From Ignavibacteria bacterium (GTDB lineage Bacteria; Bacteroidota; Ignavibacteria; Kapaibacteriales; Kapaibacteriaceae), in contig JACPPD010000003.1 in assembly GCA_016191145.1 (NCBI GenBank), positions 288,778 to 352,777 of the forward strand: a stretch of 64,000 nucleotides of DNA, read 5' to 3'. Positions within the stretch are counted from its first letter, which is position 1, and the number at the start of each line of letters is the position of its first letter. A model generated the notes under the pieces. The model had not been told where the DNA came from and ran no database searches. It worked only from the letters and a program-made list of their open reading frames with translations. Positions 38,424 to 47,335 of this stretch are shown in pieces. Made by a program: the position numbers and the translations under genes.

Positions 38424-39149
38424 TTGTTTTTTACCCTCCGCATTTTTCTATTTGCTCAGGCAATGATGTTTGTATCGTTTGCAGTGGCGTCGGCGCAGAC
38501 GATAGGAACAAGGCCGGGTCCAATGCAATATCCCGAGGCTCTTGCGCCATACAATTTTAAGACAGCATTGGAAATGGCATTTCTGAAAATGCCCGAAGCA
38601 GTGGTTGAAGAGTCCGATACATACAGATGGCCTGCGTGGGCACTTGATGTTTTTATGGGTTTGCCGGAAAATATTGTTGCAGAAGGAAAGATCACAACAC
38701 AGTTTATTAACTGGCATTTTCAGCTTGGGACTAAGTGGCAATGGTCGCCAGTCGAAAATGTTAGAACCTATGTGGGTGTGGACTACGCCTACTTTATGGG
38801 AGGCATTGGATCTGGCACCTTCGATAACTCCAACAGGTCATCGTTTGCTTATGTGAATGTCTCTGTAGGCTATCATTTTAATAAGATTACCTTAACACTT
38901 AAGGAAGAGTTGAATTATCTTTTGTCAAGGAAGGATAGGGCAGGCGACATAACCATCAGATCGTTTACCAATAAATTTAATGGAGTCACAACGTCGCTAT
39001 ACCTCGAGCAGGAGTTTTGGAAGGACCAGCAGTTTCTTATAGGCATTAGAGCTAATTATCTAAAATTTGTTTATCAAAATTGGCTTCTCTTCCCCGTCTC
39101 AGAAGTGTATTACTTTGTTCCAGAATTTGTTTTGGGGATTCGTTTATGA
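38424..39149 (+). CDS. Outer-membrane beta-barrel-like protein
   Basis: 241 aa of unrecognised family. TTG start and a signal peptide ending SFAVASAQ. The rest has amphipathic beta-strands (NVRTYVGVDYAYFMGG, SSFAYVNVSVGYHF, KITLTLKEELNYLL, FLIGIRANYLKFVY) typical of outer-membrane barrels, although the C-terminus ends GIRL rather than an aromatic residue. Overlaps the GDPD lipoprotein by 4 bp. Confidence 0.6.
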   Translation: MFFTLRIFLFAQAMMFVSFAVASAQTIGTRPGPMQYPEALAPYNFKTALEMAFLKMPEAVVEESDTYRWPAWALDVFMGLPENIVAEGKITTQFINWHFQLGTKWQWSPVENVRTYVGVDYAYFMGGIGSGTFDNSNRSSFAYVNVSVGYHFNKITLTLKEELNYLLSRKDRAGDITIRSFTNKFNGVTTSLYLEQEFWKDQQFLIGIRANYLKFVYQNWLLFPVSEVYYFVPEFVLGIRL

Positions 39150-39204
39150 AGTTGATATCACGTTCTGGAATTTGTATTGGAGATTCATTTATAAGGTTTA
39201 TATC
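39117..39204 (+). repeat. 45-bp imperfect tandem duplication across a gene junction
   Basis: Copy 1 (from TTCCAGAATTTG) and copy 2 (from TTCTGGAATTTG) are about 80% identical over 44 bases, offset by 45. The junction carries the stop of the barrel gene and the start ATG (39146) of the GDPD gene. The translated duplication in the latter frame is ICFGDSFMKLIS then ICIGDSFIRFIS. Confidence 0.75.
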
Positions 39205-40444
39205 ACTCCTCACTCCTTTAATTCTTATCTCGGCATGCACTGAAGGTACTCTGCTTGAAATTCCTGATTTTCGTCGTGGTGGATTTCTAGCACAGACAGA
39301 TGAATTGCCTGTATCGAAGTCGGCAAAATTGGAAGGTGTATGGGAGGTAATTAAGGGCACCGAAGTATTCGGAGATTCTATTGCCATCATGGTTTCGGGC
39401 GACAGGCTCACAGTCTATGCTCAACCAAGTGCGGGATACATAGTACTCGAGACTGGCGTTCTGGATTCTGTTGTTTTTCTTCAGGGTTATTGGAGGCAGC
39501 AGGTAAACTCTAACACGGGTCTCGTTAACTTATACCTTCCCAAATTAAAGGGTGGCGGGTGGGTTAGCATCGACGGTTCTGCCAGGCCAGATACTCTACT
39601 CATGGTAGGCACCTATGGTAATGGTGAAGCGAATCCCTCGAAGGACATCGTCTTGCGTTGGATTCGTCCGTTCTCTGTACGCGCAATGCAACCATACCTA
39701 GTTATTGCACACAGAGGAGGTGGACGTACTTCAGATAGAATTCCTTATTCTGAAAATACCGTCGAATTAATCCGAATTGCCGAAAGGTTTGGCTCCAACG
39801 CCATCGAAGTTGATGTGCGTCTGTCCCGCGATGGGATTCCATTCATTTATCACGATTCCAAACTCAATCCACGTCTTGTGCAGCGCGGCGCCTTGGTAGG
39901 TCCCGCTGAAAGCTACCCCATGAAGGCGTTGAAAGATTTCGTTACGTTGGTTCAGGGTGAATCGATACCAACTCTCGAGGAAGCATTGAAGACAGTAGTC
40001 TTTGAAACCAATCTTCGCGGCGTTTACCTTGATACAAAAACTGAAAATGTTGGACTAGTGAGCAAGATGATTCCATTGGTTCAGAAGGCTATTCAGGATG
40101 TTGCATTAGTAGAGAACCGGCCGCCCCTTACCATTGTAATTGGTATTCCCACACAGGTGGTCTATGATGAGTTTGTAAGAATTCCCAATCACAAACTTGT
40201 CCCTTCGTTGTGCGAGCTCTCACTAGACCAGGCAATTGCTATTAACTCATTAGTGTGGGCCCCACGGTGGACGCTGGGTACGCAGGATGCAGAGATACAA
40301 AGGGCACACAACCAGATGATGGCCGCAGTAACGTGGACCATGGATATTGATGAATTTATTAAGGAATACGTCAATAATTCTAGCTTTGATGGAATCTTAA
40401 CTAATTATCCGTCGTTAGTCCGATATTATCAACTCATGCGATGA
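39146..40444 (+). CDS. Glycerophosphodiester phosphodiesterase-family lipoprotein
   Basis: 432 aa. ATG 39146 forms an ATGA overlap with the preceding stop; the signal peptide has lipobox LISAC. After about 160 residues of unknown beta-rich sequence (EGVWEVIKGTEVF) comes a GDPD-type domain: VIAHRGGGRTSDR, NAIEVDVRLSRDGIPFIYHD, LDTKTEN and a C-terminal DGILTNYP. The catalytic HRG and EVD-x-D motifs are present. Likely a membrane-anchored phosphodiesterase for glycerophospholipid head groups. Overlaps the next gene by 4 bp. Confidence 0.82.
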   Translation: MKLISRSGICIGDSFIRFISLLTPLILISACTEGTLLEIPDFRRGGFLAQTDELPVSKSAKLEGVWEVIKGTEVFGDSIAIMVSGDRLTVYAQPSAGYIVLETGVLDSVVFLQGYWRQQVNSNTGLVNLYLPKLKGGGWVSIDGSARPDTLLMVGTYGNGEANPSKDIVLRWIRPFSVRAMQPYLVIAHRGGGRTSDRIPYSENTVELIRIAERFGSNAIEVDVRLSRDGIPFIYHDSKLNPRLVQRGALVGPAESYPMKALKDFVTLVQGESIPTLEEALKTVVFETNLRGVYLDTKTENVGLVSKMIPLVQKAIQDVALVENRPPLTIVIGIPTQVVYDEFVRIPNHKLVPSLCELSLDQAIAINSLVWAPRWTLGTQDAEIQRAHNQMMAAVTWTMDIDEFIKEYVNNSSFDGILTNYPSLVRYYQLMR

Positions 40445-41016
40445 TTAAATACTTATTGATAATATCGTCAGTTATTATTTGCTTCGGTGTAAACGTTAGC
40501 GCACGGAACACCGATACACTATATACATTCAATGCGACTATTGGCGGCGGATATTCACTTGACGTTTCGGAATTCGCAGCGCCTAAAACCGGGCTCGACA
40601 TTAACCGCAATCAATACAGTTTATTTGCACGTCTCATGTGGCAGCCCGAGCATTTATTGTCAGGGGGCATTGAAGGCGGCTATGCAGTGTTTTACAGCGT
40701 CGATGCCCAGGGCCGCGGTTCAGCCTACCGCAGCGCCATTCCAATCTATTTGGTGCTGTCAATGAAGGTTCTGGATGGATTGAGCGCCACTACGGGCTTT
40801 GGCATCGGAATCGAAAGCAGCACCGTGTTTGGGATCGGAGAGACCATCAACAGTTCTTCTGTATCATTCGCACTAATGGGTGCCGTACAATACATGAAGG
40901 CAATCGACGAAGATTTTTCACTCGGAGGCGAAGCACGCTATACAAGCATGGATTTGTACGACGATGAATTGGTATCGCTGTCGATCCTAATCAGGTACAA
41001 ACTGCTCGAGTATTGA
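40441..41016 (+). CDS. Outer-membrane beta-barrel-like protein
   Basis: 191 aa of unrecognised family. ATGA overlap with the GDPD gene. Signal peptide ends near VNVSA. Beta-strand pattern (TLYTFNATIGGGYSL, YSLFARLMWQ, SGGIEGGYAVFYSV, FSLGGEARYTSMDLY) suggests an outer-membrane barrel or porin-like fold. Last gene of the bioY-linked chain of + strand genes. Confidence 0.6.
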   Translation: MIKYLLIISSVIICFGVNVSARNTDTLYTFNATIGGGYSLDVSEFAAPKTGLDINRNQYSLFARLMWQPEHLLSGGIEGGYAVFYSVDAQGRGSAYRSAIPIYLVLSMKVLDGLSATTGFGIGIESSTVFGIGETINSSSVSFALMGAVQYMKAIDEDFSLGGEARYTSMDLYDDELVSLSILIRYKLLEY

Positions 41017-41090
41017 CAGTCGGCGGGATTCCCTGGTTACATCTCTATACTAGTTTCATTTGTTTGGTGATTAGTTAGGCGTAAATTCTG

Positions 41091-41546
41091 ATGAATATGC
41101 GCATCGTCAGAAATAGTATCCTGTTTTGTGTCCTTCAGCTTGCGATTTACACCGGCGTTTCGTCGCAAATGGTGTTTGTAAAGGACACCATCTGGAGGAC
41201 ACCCACCGACAAACTTGTGAGCAAGGTATTGTCCGAGGTAGTCACCGATGTTGGTCCGGGCAGTTCGCAAGGTTTACCGCTGAGTGTAACCTATGCCTCC
41301 AGATTCTACCCGCTCTCAAACAACAGGATTCTTCTGCTGTTTGATGTGAGGAATATGTTTGTGGAGTTCACGCCGACGTTTACCAATATCGATCACGGCA
41401 CCCGATTTACGGAAGTCAGACTGCCGGATCCGCCGGGCAACAGTTCGTATTTACAATGGGAACTCGACTATCGTGACACCAACACGATGTACGTCATTGC
41501 AGACGGCAGAGATTACTTTAATTACGATGTTTACCCGGAATCCTAA
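41091..41546 (+). pseudogene. N-terminal part of a T9SS cargo gene ending in an in-frame TAA
   Basis: 151 codons starting MNMRIVRNSILFC with a signal peptide (GVSSQ), then a beta-rich body (YASRFYPLSNNRILLLFDV, YLQWELDYRDTNTMYVIADG). It ends VYPES at TAA 41544-41546. The very next codons in the same frame (YTPDLGNTYIP) continue the protein to a T9SS domain, so this is the front half of a single gene. Confidence 0.75.
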
Positions 41547-42371
41547 TATACCCCCGATTTGGGCAACACCTATATCCCGATACCACACGGTATCCCAGTG
41601 GGAATGGGATTGTTTGAACCCGGGTTTGGGATAAGGCATGTAGTGCTTGGCGGCAATCAAAAATTAGGTTCGATTGAATTCATACATGCCATCACCGGTG
41701 AGGTTAAGCCGTGCGCATGGAGGAACAACTTAATTAGAAGTTTACTACCGGAGTTGGATTCAACAAAGCAAGAGATTGGATTTGCCTATAACTGGTACCA
41801 CGGTATGGGTGCAATGTATGGCATCGGTCTTCACCCGGGAGCCCCTCATTTGATCGCCATCGTCGTGCGTGCTGATACGTTAATTGATAGTGCATGGGTC
41901 AGGAGGAGAGGTCTGGCATTATCTACCTACACAGGTTCAACGTGGAATTGGATCGATCCCCCTTCTACCAGAGCGTACACACATCCGTATACATGGGTGC
42001 GTGTTGACCCGATAACAAATACAATTGTCTATACGGAGTACAATCGATCAATAAGTGCTGATGAAGTGATTTGTGTTTCTTTACCCAGGATTACTGATGT
42101 GCAGGAGAGCGACGTCGATGTAGGGAATCAGTTAACAATATATCCAAATCCTGTTAATGACTATATTATTATCAATTATCTCGCTAATAATAAACCGAAT
42201 AAGATTGAGATATACAGCAGCATTGGTGTGCTGGTGTATGAATATCACACTGACGTGGATGCCGCTCAGCAAACTCAGATTGATACCCATGCCTGGAGCA
42301 GCGGCATGTATGTGTTGCGCGTGACAGAACACTCAGGAGCGTATTACCGTTCCTTCATTGTGTCGCATTAA
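41547..42371 (+). pseudogene. C-terminal part of the split T9SS cargo with sorting domain
   Basis: In frame with the preceding fragment. The track start (41559, a TTG read as M) is internal. Body strands such as HVVLGGNQKLGSIEFI and a C-terminal T9SS domain: LTIYPNPVNDYIIINY, then KIEIYSSIGVLVYEY and SSGMYVLRVTEHSG. Without the front half it lacks a signal peptide. Together 426 residues would form a normal T9SS cargo. Likely a nonsense mutation or sequencing error; programmed readthrough is possible but unsupported. Confidence 0.75.
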
Positions 42372-42480
42372 ACCCTAAACATATTTAACAGACAACCGGG
42401 GGACCCACGATAGAATGGATTCGCTGAAGACTTCGTTGACACAAAGGGTTTCTTTCAACTCAGCCCGCCCCTGCGAGGTA

Positions 42481-42545
42481 CCCCTCTCCTCGCGGAGAGG
42501 GGATCAGGACGAAGACGGAAGCCCCCTCTCCGTGAGGAGAGGGGG
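42481..42545. repeat. Double-hairpin GC-rich repeat
   Basis: Two near-perfect hairpins: CCCCTCTCC-TCGC-GGAGAGGGG (42481-42502) and CCCCCTCTCC-GTGA-GGAGAGGGGG (42522-42545), the second followed by TTGGGGGTGAG. The two arms can also pair with each other. This resembles a mobile hairpin family seen across many environmental bacterial genomes, often intergenic. The remaining bases 42372-42480 and 42546-42712 show nothing I can assign. Confidence 0.7.
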
Positions 42546-42712
42546 TTGGGGGTGAGTTCCTGATTGCGATGTCTTCCAGTTACGCTGACGGCTCGGTAAT
42601 CTTTATAATAAATATTCCCGTGGGAATTTGCCTGGTAGTTTGGTAGGAGGGGTCCAGCGTAAAGTATAAGCTCTAGAGCGCTGAAGAAATACCGATATTT
42701 CGACGAATATTG

Positions 42713-42787
42713 CGGGACCGACGGGGCTCGAACCCGCGACCTCCGCCTTGACAGGGCGGCGCTCTAACCAAACTGAGCTACGATCCC
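42713..42787 (-). tRNA. tRNA-Asp (GTC)
   Basis: Minus strand, 75 nt. Acceptor GGGATCG pairs with CGGTCCC; the anticodon stem CCGCC/GGCGG frames the loop CTGTCAA with anticodon GTC; T-arm GCGGGTTCGAGCCCCG. Discriminator G is typical of Asp. CCA is not encoded. It lies 12 bp after tRNA-Ala, so the two may be co-transcribed. Confidence 0.95.
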
Positions 42788-42799
42788 GTTCGTTCGGAG

Positions 42800-42872
<73 letters not shown>

Positions 42873-42937
42873 GTCCAGTTTGAACGGACTACGAATATAC
42901 GGCTACTAGAGAATGCTAACAAAGAACGAAGAGAGTG

Positions 42938-44686
42938 TTAAAAGATAAACTGTAAGTCGCTCCAACGTCTGTATCTGCCGTTCTCCAATTGCTGCAATTC
43001 TTCATGCGATCCTTGCTCAACGATGGAGCCATGCTCGAATACGAAAATCCGATCACATTTTCTCACAGTGCTTAATCGATGTGCGATGACGACGGTGGTT
43101 CGGCCTTTCATCAGACGCTCGAGCGCCTCCTGAATGAGGGCTTCGCTTTCAGCATCAAGTGAGCTTGTAGCTTCGTCGAAAATGAGAATGGGAGGATTCT
43201 TCAGAAGTGCTCGTGCAATTGCAACACGCTGACGCTGTCCACCGCTGAGCTTTATTCCGCGCTCTCCAACGGTTGTCTTCATTCCGTCTGGAAAGCGCGT
43301 GATAAATTCCATGGCGTTTGCATGAACTGCCGCTGCTTCGATCTGTGCGTCGGTTGCATCAATTCTTCCATAACGAATGTTATCCTCTATGCTTCCTCCA
43401 AACAAAACAATGTCCTGAGGGACGATGCCTACACAATTGCGCACATCCGACAGACTAAGGCTATGTGCAGCAATACCGTCGTAGCTGATGATTCCAGAAG
43501 TTGGCTCATATAACCGCTGGATGAGTGAAGCGGCCGTACTCTTGCCTGCACCACTCTCGCCAACAAAGGCAATGCGTTCACCCGTCTGAATCGCCAACGA
43601 CAAATCGTGAATAACTTCTGCTTCGGGTCGCTCGGGATATGCAAACGAAACATTCTGAAATTGAATGGACGTGAGGACTACAGTGCCAGCTCTGTCTTCG
43701 GATTCCTCTGGCCGTGCTTCCATCAGTTCTCTGATTCTCACGGAAGCCCCAAGCGTTTTCTGCACCTGGCCGGTCAATTCGGCGAATGAACCCAAGGCAC
43801 CGCCGACAAACATGGCATACATGAGAAACGACAGCAACTTTCCCATTGTAACGGTTTCGCTTGCAACGAGACTTGCTCCATAGAGGATGACGGCAGCAAT
43901 GCCGCCAAAGATTGTAAATATTATGAAAGTAACGAATAGAGCTCTTATGCGGGCACCCTTGATGGCCAGCCGCACATTTTCTGCAATGGCAGAACGGTAG
44001 CGGCCGATTTCCAGAGATTCTCGCACATACGACTTGACGGCTGCTATTGACTGAAGCGTTTCCTCGACTATTGTTGAGGTTACGGCAAGTGCATCCTGCG
44101 TTTGCGTGCTAAGCTTTCTGATTTTTCTTCCCAACACATAGGCAATTGCAACGATGATAGGTGTTCCTATCAAGATCGGTATTGTAAGCGCCAGGCTTGT
44201 ACTAACGATGATGATGATTGATCCGACAAGAAAAATGCCTTGTCGAATCAACTGGAGAATGCTGAAGGAAAATGTTTCCTGAATCAAAGAGAGGTCGCTG
44301 GATATTCTCGATGTTAACTCGCCCACACGCCGTTGAGAAAGGAACGACATCGGTAAACGCACAAGTCTTGAGAATAAATCTGTCCTCAAACTTGCTATAA
44401 CATTTTCTGTGGTCTTCGCAGTGGTGACACTCACGAAATACCCTATAACAGCCTGTACAGCAAGCAATGCAAGAAATGTAAGCCCCACCCTTACCAGTTC
44501 TGCCGACGATGCTGATCGGATGATAGAGTCAACCAAATCTCCAGTCAGCGCCGGAAACAAAAGGCTTATTCCACTTCCTGGCAGCATAAAGGCAAGTGCA
44601 AAAATCATGCGTCCTAAATACGGACGATAATAACTCAGCAAAAAAATCAATGGTGATTGCGACCTGCCTGTATTCTGTGATCCCAT
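42938..44686 (-). CDS. ABC exporter, ATP-binding and permease (MsbA-like)
   Basis: Half-transporter of 582 aa. ATG 44686 (MGSQNTGRSQSP) begins 1 bp after the upstream SDR stop; the track start overlaps that gene. Six N-terminal transmembrane helices, then an ATPase with Walker A GESGAGKSTAAS, signature LSGGQRQRVAIAR, Walker B ILIFDEATSSLD and the His switch VIAHRLS. The family includes lipid A flippases (MsbA) and multidrug exporters; the substrate is unknown. Homodimer expected. Confidence 0.9.
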   Translation of the reverse strand: MGSQNTGRSQSPLIFLLSYYRPYLGRMIFALAFMLPGSGISLLFPALTGDLVDSIIRSASSAELVRVGLTFLALLAVQAVIGYFVSVTTAKTTENVIASLRTDLFSRLVRLPMSFLSQRRVGELTSRISSDLSLIQETFSFSILQLIRQGIFLVGSIIIIVSTSLALTIPILIGTPIIVAIAYVLGRKIRKLSTQTQDALAVTSTIVEETLQSIAAVKSYVRESLEIGRYRSAIAENVRLAIKGARIRALFVTFIIFTIFGGIAAVILYGASLVASETVTMGKLLSFLMYAMFVGGALGSFAELTGQVQKTLGASVRIRELMEARPEESEDRAGTVVLTSIQFQNVSFAYPERPEAEVIHDLSLAIQTGERIAFVGESGAGKSTAASLIQRLYEPTSGIISYDGIAAHSLSLSDVRNCVGIVPQDIVLFGGSIEDNIRYGRIDATDAQIEAAAVHANAMEFITRFPDGMKTTVGERGIKLSGGQRQRVAIARALLKNPPILIFDEATSSLDAESEALIQEALERLMKGRTTVVIAHRLSTVRKCDRIFVFEHGSIVEQGSHEELQQLENGRYRRWSDLQFIF

Positions 44687-44687
44687 A

Positions 44688-45320
44688 TCAAAAATTGAGT
44701 TCTCCAAACATGGGAATAATGGCACCCGTAAGTGTACATTGAGGACTGATTAGAAAAGCAATGATGCTCGCGACTTCTTCCGGAGTCGGCCATTTCCTAG
44801 CCTCTTCTTCACCCGCCCAATCGATGTTCTCTTTCGTCTTCAGAATACTCGGTAGAATTGAATTTGCACGAATGCCAAATGGTCGGCCTTCCTCGGCTGC
44901 CGACTGCGTAAGCGCTACCACGGCTGTCTTCGCGGCAGAATATGCAGCCTTGTTTGCAGCAGGATGCATAACAATTTGAGCACCCATGGTGACGATACTT
45001 CCACCATTATTCTTCTTGAGTACTGGTATAATAGCTTTCATTACATTAAATGTAGTTATAACATTCAAATTGAGCATGAATTGAAAATCCTGCAGTAATA
45101 TTTCTTCTATTAAGACGCCAGCCCGTATGCCTCCCACGAGTAGGGCAGCCGCGCTCAAGTCTGCAGGAAAGCTCCCTGCAATGCGATCTACATCATCGGG
45201 ATTGGTGAGGTCGCCATCATCGGTGCTTATGGGAATTGCGTTCCAGCCCCTTTCAGAAAGTTCTTTTTGTACAGCTTGTCCAAGATTACCGCTGGCGCCG
45301 GTGATGAGAACGGAAGACAT
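44688..45320 (-). CDS. Short-chain dehydrogenase/reductase
   Basis: 210-aa SDR. Cofactor motif VLITGASGNLGQAV (TGxxGxxG), active-site Tyr/Lys in AAYSAAKTAVVAL. The truncated tail after the catalytic centre (YxxxK at about 131) and the GAIIPMFGEL end are short for a classical SDR. Substrate unknown. Its start is 1 bp after the S8 peptidase stop, and its stop is 1 bp before the exporter's start. Confidence 0.82.
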   Translation of the reverse strand: MSSVLITGASGNLGQAVQKELSERGWNAIPISTDDGDLTNPDDVDRIAGSFPADLSAAALLVGGIRAGVLIEEILLQDFQFMLNLNVITTFNVMKAIIPVLKKNNGGSIVTMGAQIVMHPAANKAAYSAAKTAVVALTQSAAEEGRPFGIRANSILPSILKTKENIDWAGEEEARKWPTPEEVASIIAFLISPQCTLTGAIIPMFGELNF

Positions 45321-45321
45321 C

Positions 45322-47325
45322 TTAGAGCCTGATGAGTGAAACAGACTGTACAGAATGCATTGACTTTACCAAAACGATGTAGTGTCCGGGTAAATGCGGA
45401 GGAAGATGGATAACAATATTACCGTCCTGAGTCGTGCTCCATTGCGCACTACTTTGCACTGCCGAAGTTGTTCCTATCACGACAATCTCAAGGGGCTGAT
45501 CGTGAACTCCGGTGATAAAAACGTCGGTCCTCTGTGCCGGTGCAGGCGATGGTGAAACATGTAATTTGTTTGATGCAGAACTATTTTCAATATTCTCAGA
45601 AAGTTTATCAACCGATACAACGATTGAAGGCGACCGTACGCCACAAGGTATTATACTGCCCGACGAAGGAACTGCAAACCATGTTGAATCAGATGGATAG
45701 TATCGCGTCCCGGCTTCGTTGACTGCTGTAATGCGCGCATGAAGCGTATCGCCGATAAATTGGGAGGGGGCTATGGAAAACGCATTCCACAAGGTATCAG
45801 CTTGGGATGAGCTGATCGGCGAAACACCGTTTTCAAGGAATTGTAAGGTGACGGAGGTTTCAGAGTTGGAATAGATTGCAGTGAATACGTCCTGACCGTT
45901 TGCCGATTGAACAATTGTCGGCTGGCCAATGCCAGGTCCTTCAATCATACCAATCGTGCGCGCTGCAGCAACAACATCGGGTATACCCCTTCCCAATTTT
46001 TGACCAATGGAATCGGGTGCGCTTGCCGATGCGTACAATCCATCACGCAAAGTCCATGGCATTGCCTCCGGATACAACTGTTTGAGAAGCGCCATACAGC
46101 CAGCAATCTGCGGCGTCGACATCGAGGTTCCCGAAACATTGATGTAGTTGCCCGCAGCAGCTTGTGCATGCACACTTGCACCAAGTGCGGCAACATCGGG
46201 CTTGATTCTGCCGTCCGCAGTAGGCCCGACGGACGAGCCTGGCCAGTACGATCGATCGCGTAGCGAACCGCCAACACATATTGCACTGTCTGCGTCGGCT
46301 GGCGTAATCAACGAACTGTCTCTCGGTCCGCCATTACCCGACGGCGCTACAACAATTACACCTCGCTGTGCCGCGTGGTTGTACGCCTGCGAAACAAACG
46401 TCGTCCTTCCATCCAGCCATGAATATTGCATCTCTTCCTGATCATCATCAAATTTAAAATATCCCACAGACGCTGAAATGATATCGGCTCCATTGCGCTC
46501 AGCCCATTCTACTGCAGAATAAAAATTATCTTCCTCCGAGCGGCGCTCAAACCTCATGTCCTCGCTTTTGGCAAGCAGATAGGTCGAGAATGGAGCTATT
46601 CCAATGATGTGTCCCTGCTCCCATCCACCGATGATCGAAAGTACAAGGCTTCCATGACCACCCTGAGTTATCTCGTCCTCAGGTTCGTTTCCAACATTGT
46701 CATCGTCCATAATCACATCGTATCTGCCACGTATGTCGATATGAGCAAGACTCGACATGGCTTCGGGTAGGAAACCCTCATCAATGAGGCACACACTGAT
46801 ACCAGTTCCCGAAACACCACGCTCGATCATGGGCAAAGTATTAATGAGCGAATGCATGTCGGTGGATTCACCGCTATTTGGAGGTGAACAGTTTTCAGGT
46901 GCTGTCATTGGTCGGTAATCAACAATGGCAGTACGCACAACAGACTTTACATAGGGCAGTCTGGAGACTGCAGACGACTGAAGTGTATCAAGTTCTGCCA
47001 GCACACTATTGCGCCATGCGCTCGGAGCTCGTAATACCAGACCCATTCCCCGCAACGATGAGAGATATTCATTTAGGATTGGCTGATCGATAGGCTGCAG
47101 CACAGGAGACAAGCCCATGCGCTCCCGACGCCTCAAAGCATTCGGATGATACAACGTCAATGCGCTATCATACAATGGCATTCCGGGTACAAATGCTTCC
47201 TGCCCCTTATCACGAAATGTGATTCGATACATCTCTCGTTGGGCCAGAACAGCTTGCGTTGTTAGCATCGTAAACGCCAGTAAACAAATTCCACCAGTGA
47301 GGGTTCTGTAAATTTGTTGCTTCAT
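45322..47325 (-). CDS. Secreted subtilisin-like serine protease (S8)
   Basis: 667 aa from ATG 47325 (MKQQIYRTLTGGICLL), which opens the signal peptide (AVLAQ); the longer track start adds residues encoded within the divergent ygfZ region. N-terminal propeptide-like segment (TFRDKGQEAFVPGMPLYD). Catalytic triad: Asp in VCLIDEGFLPEA, His in GGHGSLVLSI, Ser in SGTSMSTPQIAG. The C-terminal ~75 residues (LHVSPSPAPAQRTDVF, HYIVLVKSMHS) look like a divergent T9SS sorting domain without the YPNP core. Probably an exported or cell-surface protease. Confidence 0.88.
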   Translation of the reverse strand: MKQQIYRTLTGGICLLAFTMLTTQAVLAQREMYRITFRDKGQEAFVPGMPLYDSALTLYHPNALRRRERMGLSPVLQPIDQPILNEYLSSLRGMGLVLRAPSAWRNSVLAELDTLQSSAVSRLPYVKSVVRTAIVDYRPMTAPENCSPPNSGESTDMHSLINTLPMIERGVSGTGISVCLIDEGFLPEAMSSLAHIDIRGRYDVIMDDDNVGNEPEDEITQGGHGSLVLSIIGGWEQGHIIGIAPFSTYLLAKSEDMRFERRSEEDNFYSAVEWAERNGADIISASVGYFKFDDDQEEMQYSWLDGRTTFVSQAYNHAAQRGVIVVAPSGNGGPRDSSLITPADADSAICVGGSLRDRSYWPGSSVGPTADGRIKPDVAALGASVHAQAAAGNYINVSGTSMSTPQIAGCMALLKQLYPEAMPWTLRDGLYASASAPDSIGQKLGRGIPDVVAAARTIGMIEGPGIGQPTIVQSANGQDVFTAIYSNSETSVTLQFLENGVSPISSSQADTLWNAFSIAPSQFIGDTLHARITAVNEAGTRYYPSDSTWFAVPSSGSIIPCGVRSPSIVVSVDKLSENIENSSASNKLHVSPSPAPAQRTDVFITGVHDQPLEIVVIGTTSAVQSSAQWSTTQDGNIVIHLPPHLPGHYIVLVKSMHSVQSVSLIRL
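47309..47316 (+). promoter_or_regulatory. Candidate -7 element TAAATTTG before ygfZ
   Basis: TAAATTTG matches TAnnTTTG exactly, 19 bp upstream of the ygfZ ATG (47336). It sits inside the first codons of the divergent S8 protease gene, because only 10 bp separate the two start codons. Inference from motif and position. Confidence 0.35.
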
Positions 47326-47335
47326 AAAAAAGATC

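Noticed and set aside
41544-41546. Stop-codon reassignment or programmed readthrough
   Set aside because: All other genes use TAA, TGA and TAG normally as terminators, so a recoded genetic code is not supported; a nonsense mutation or error is simpler.
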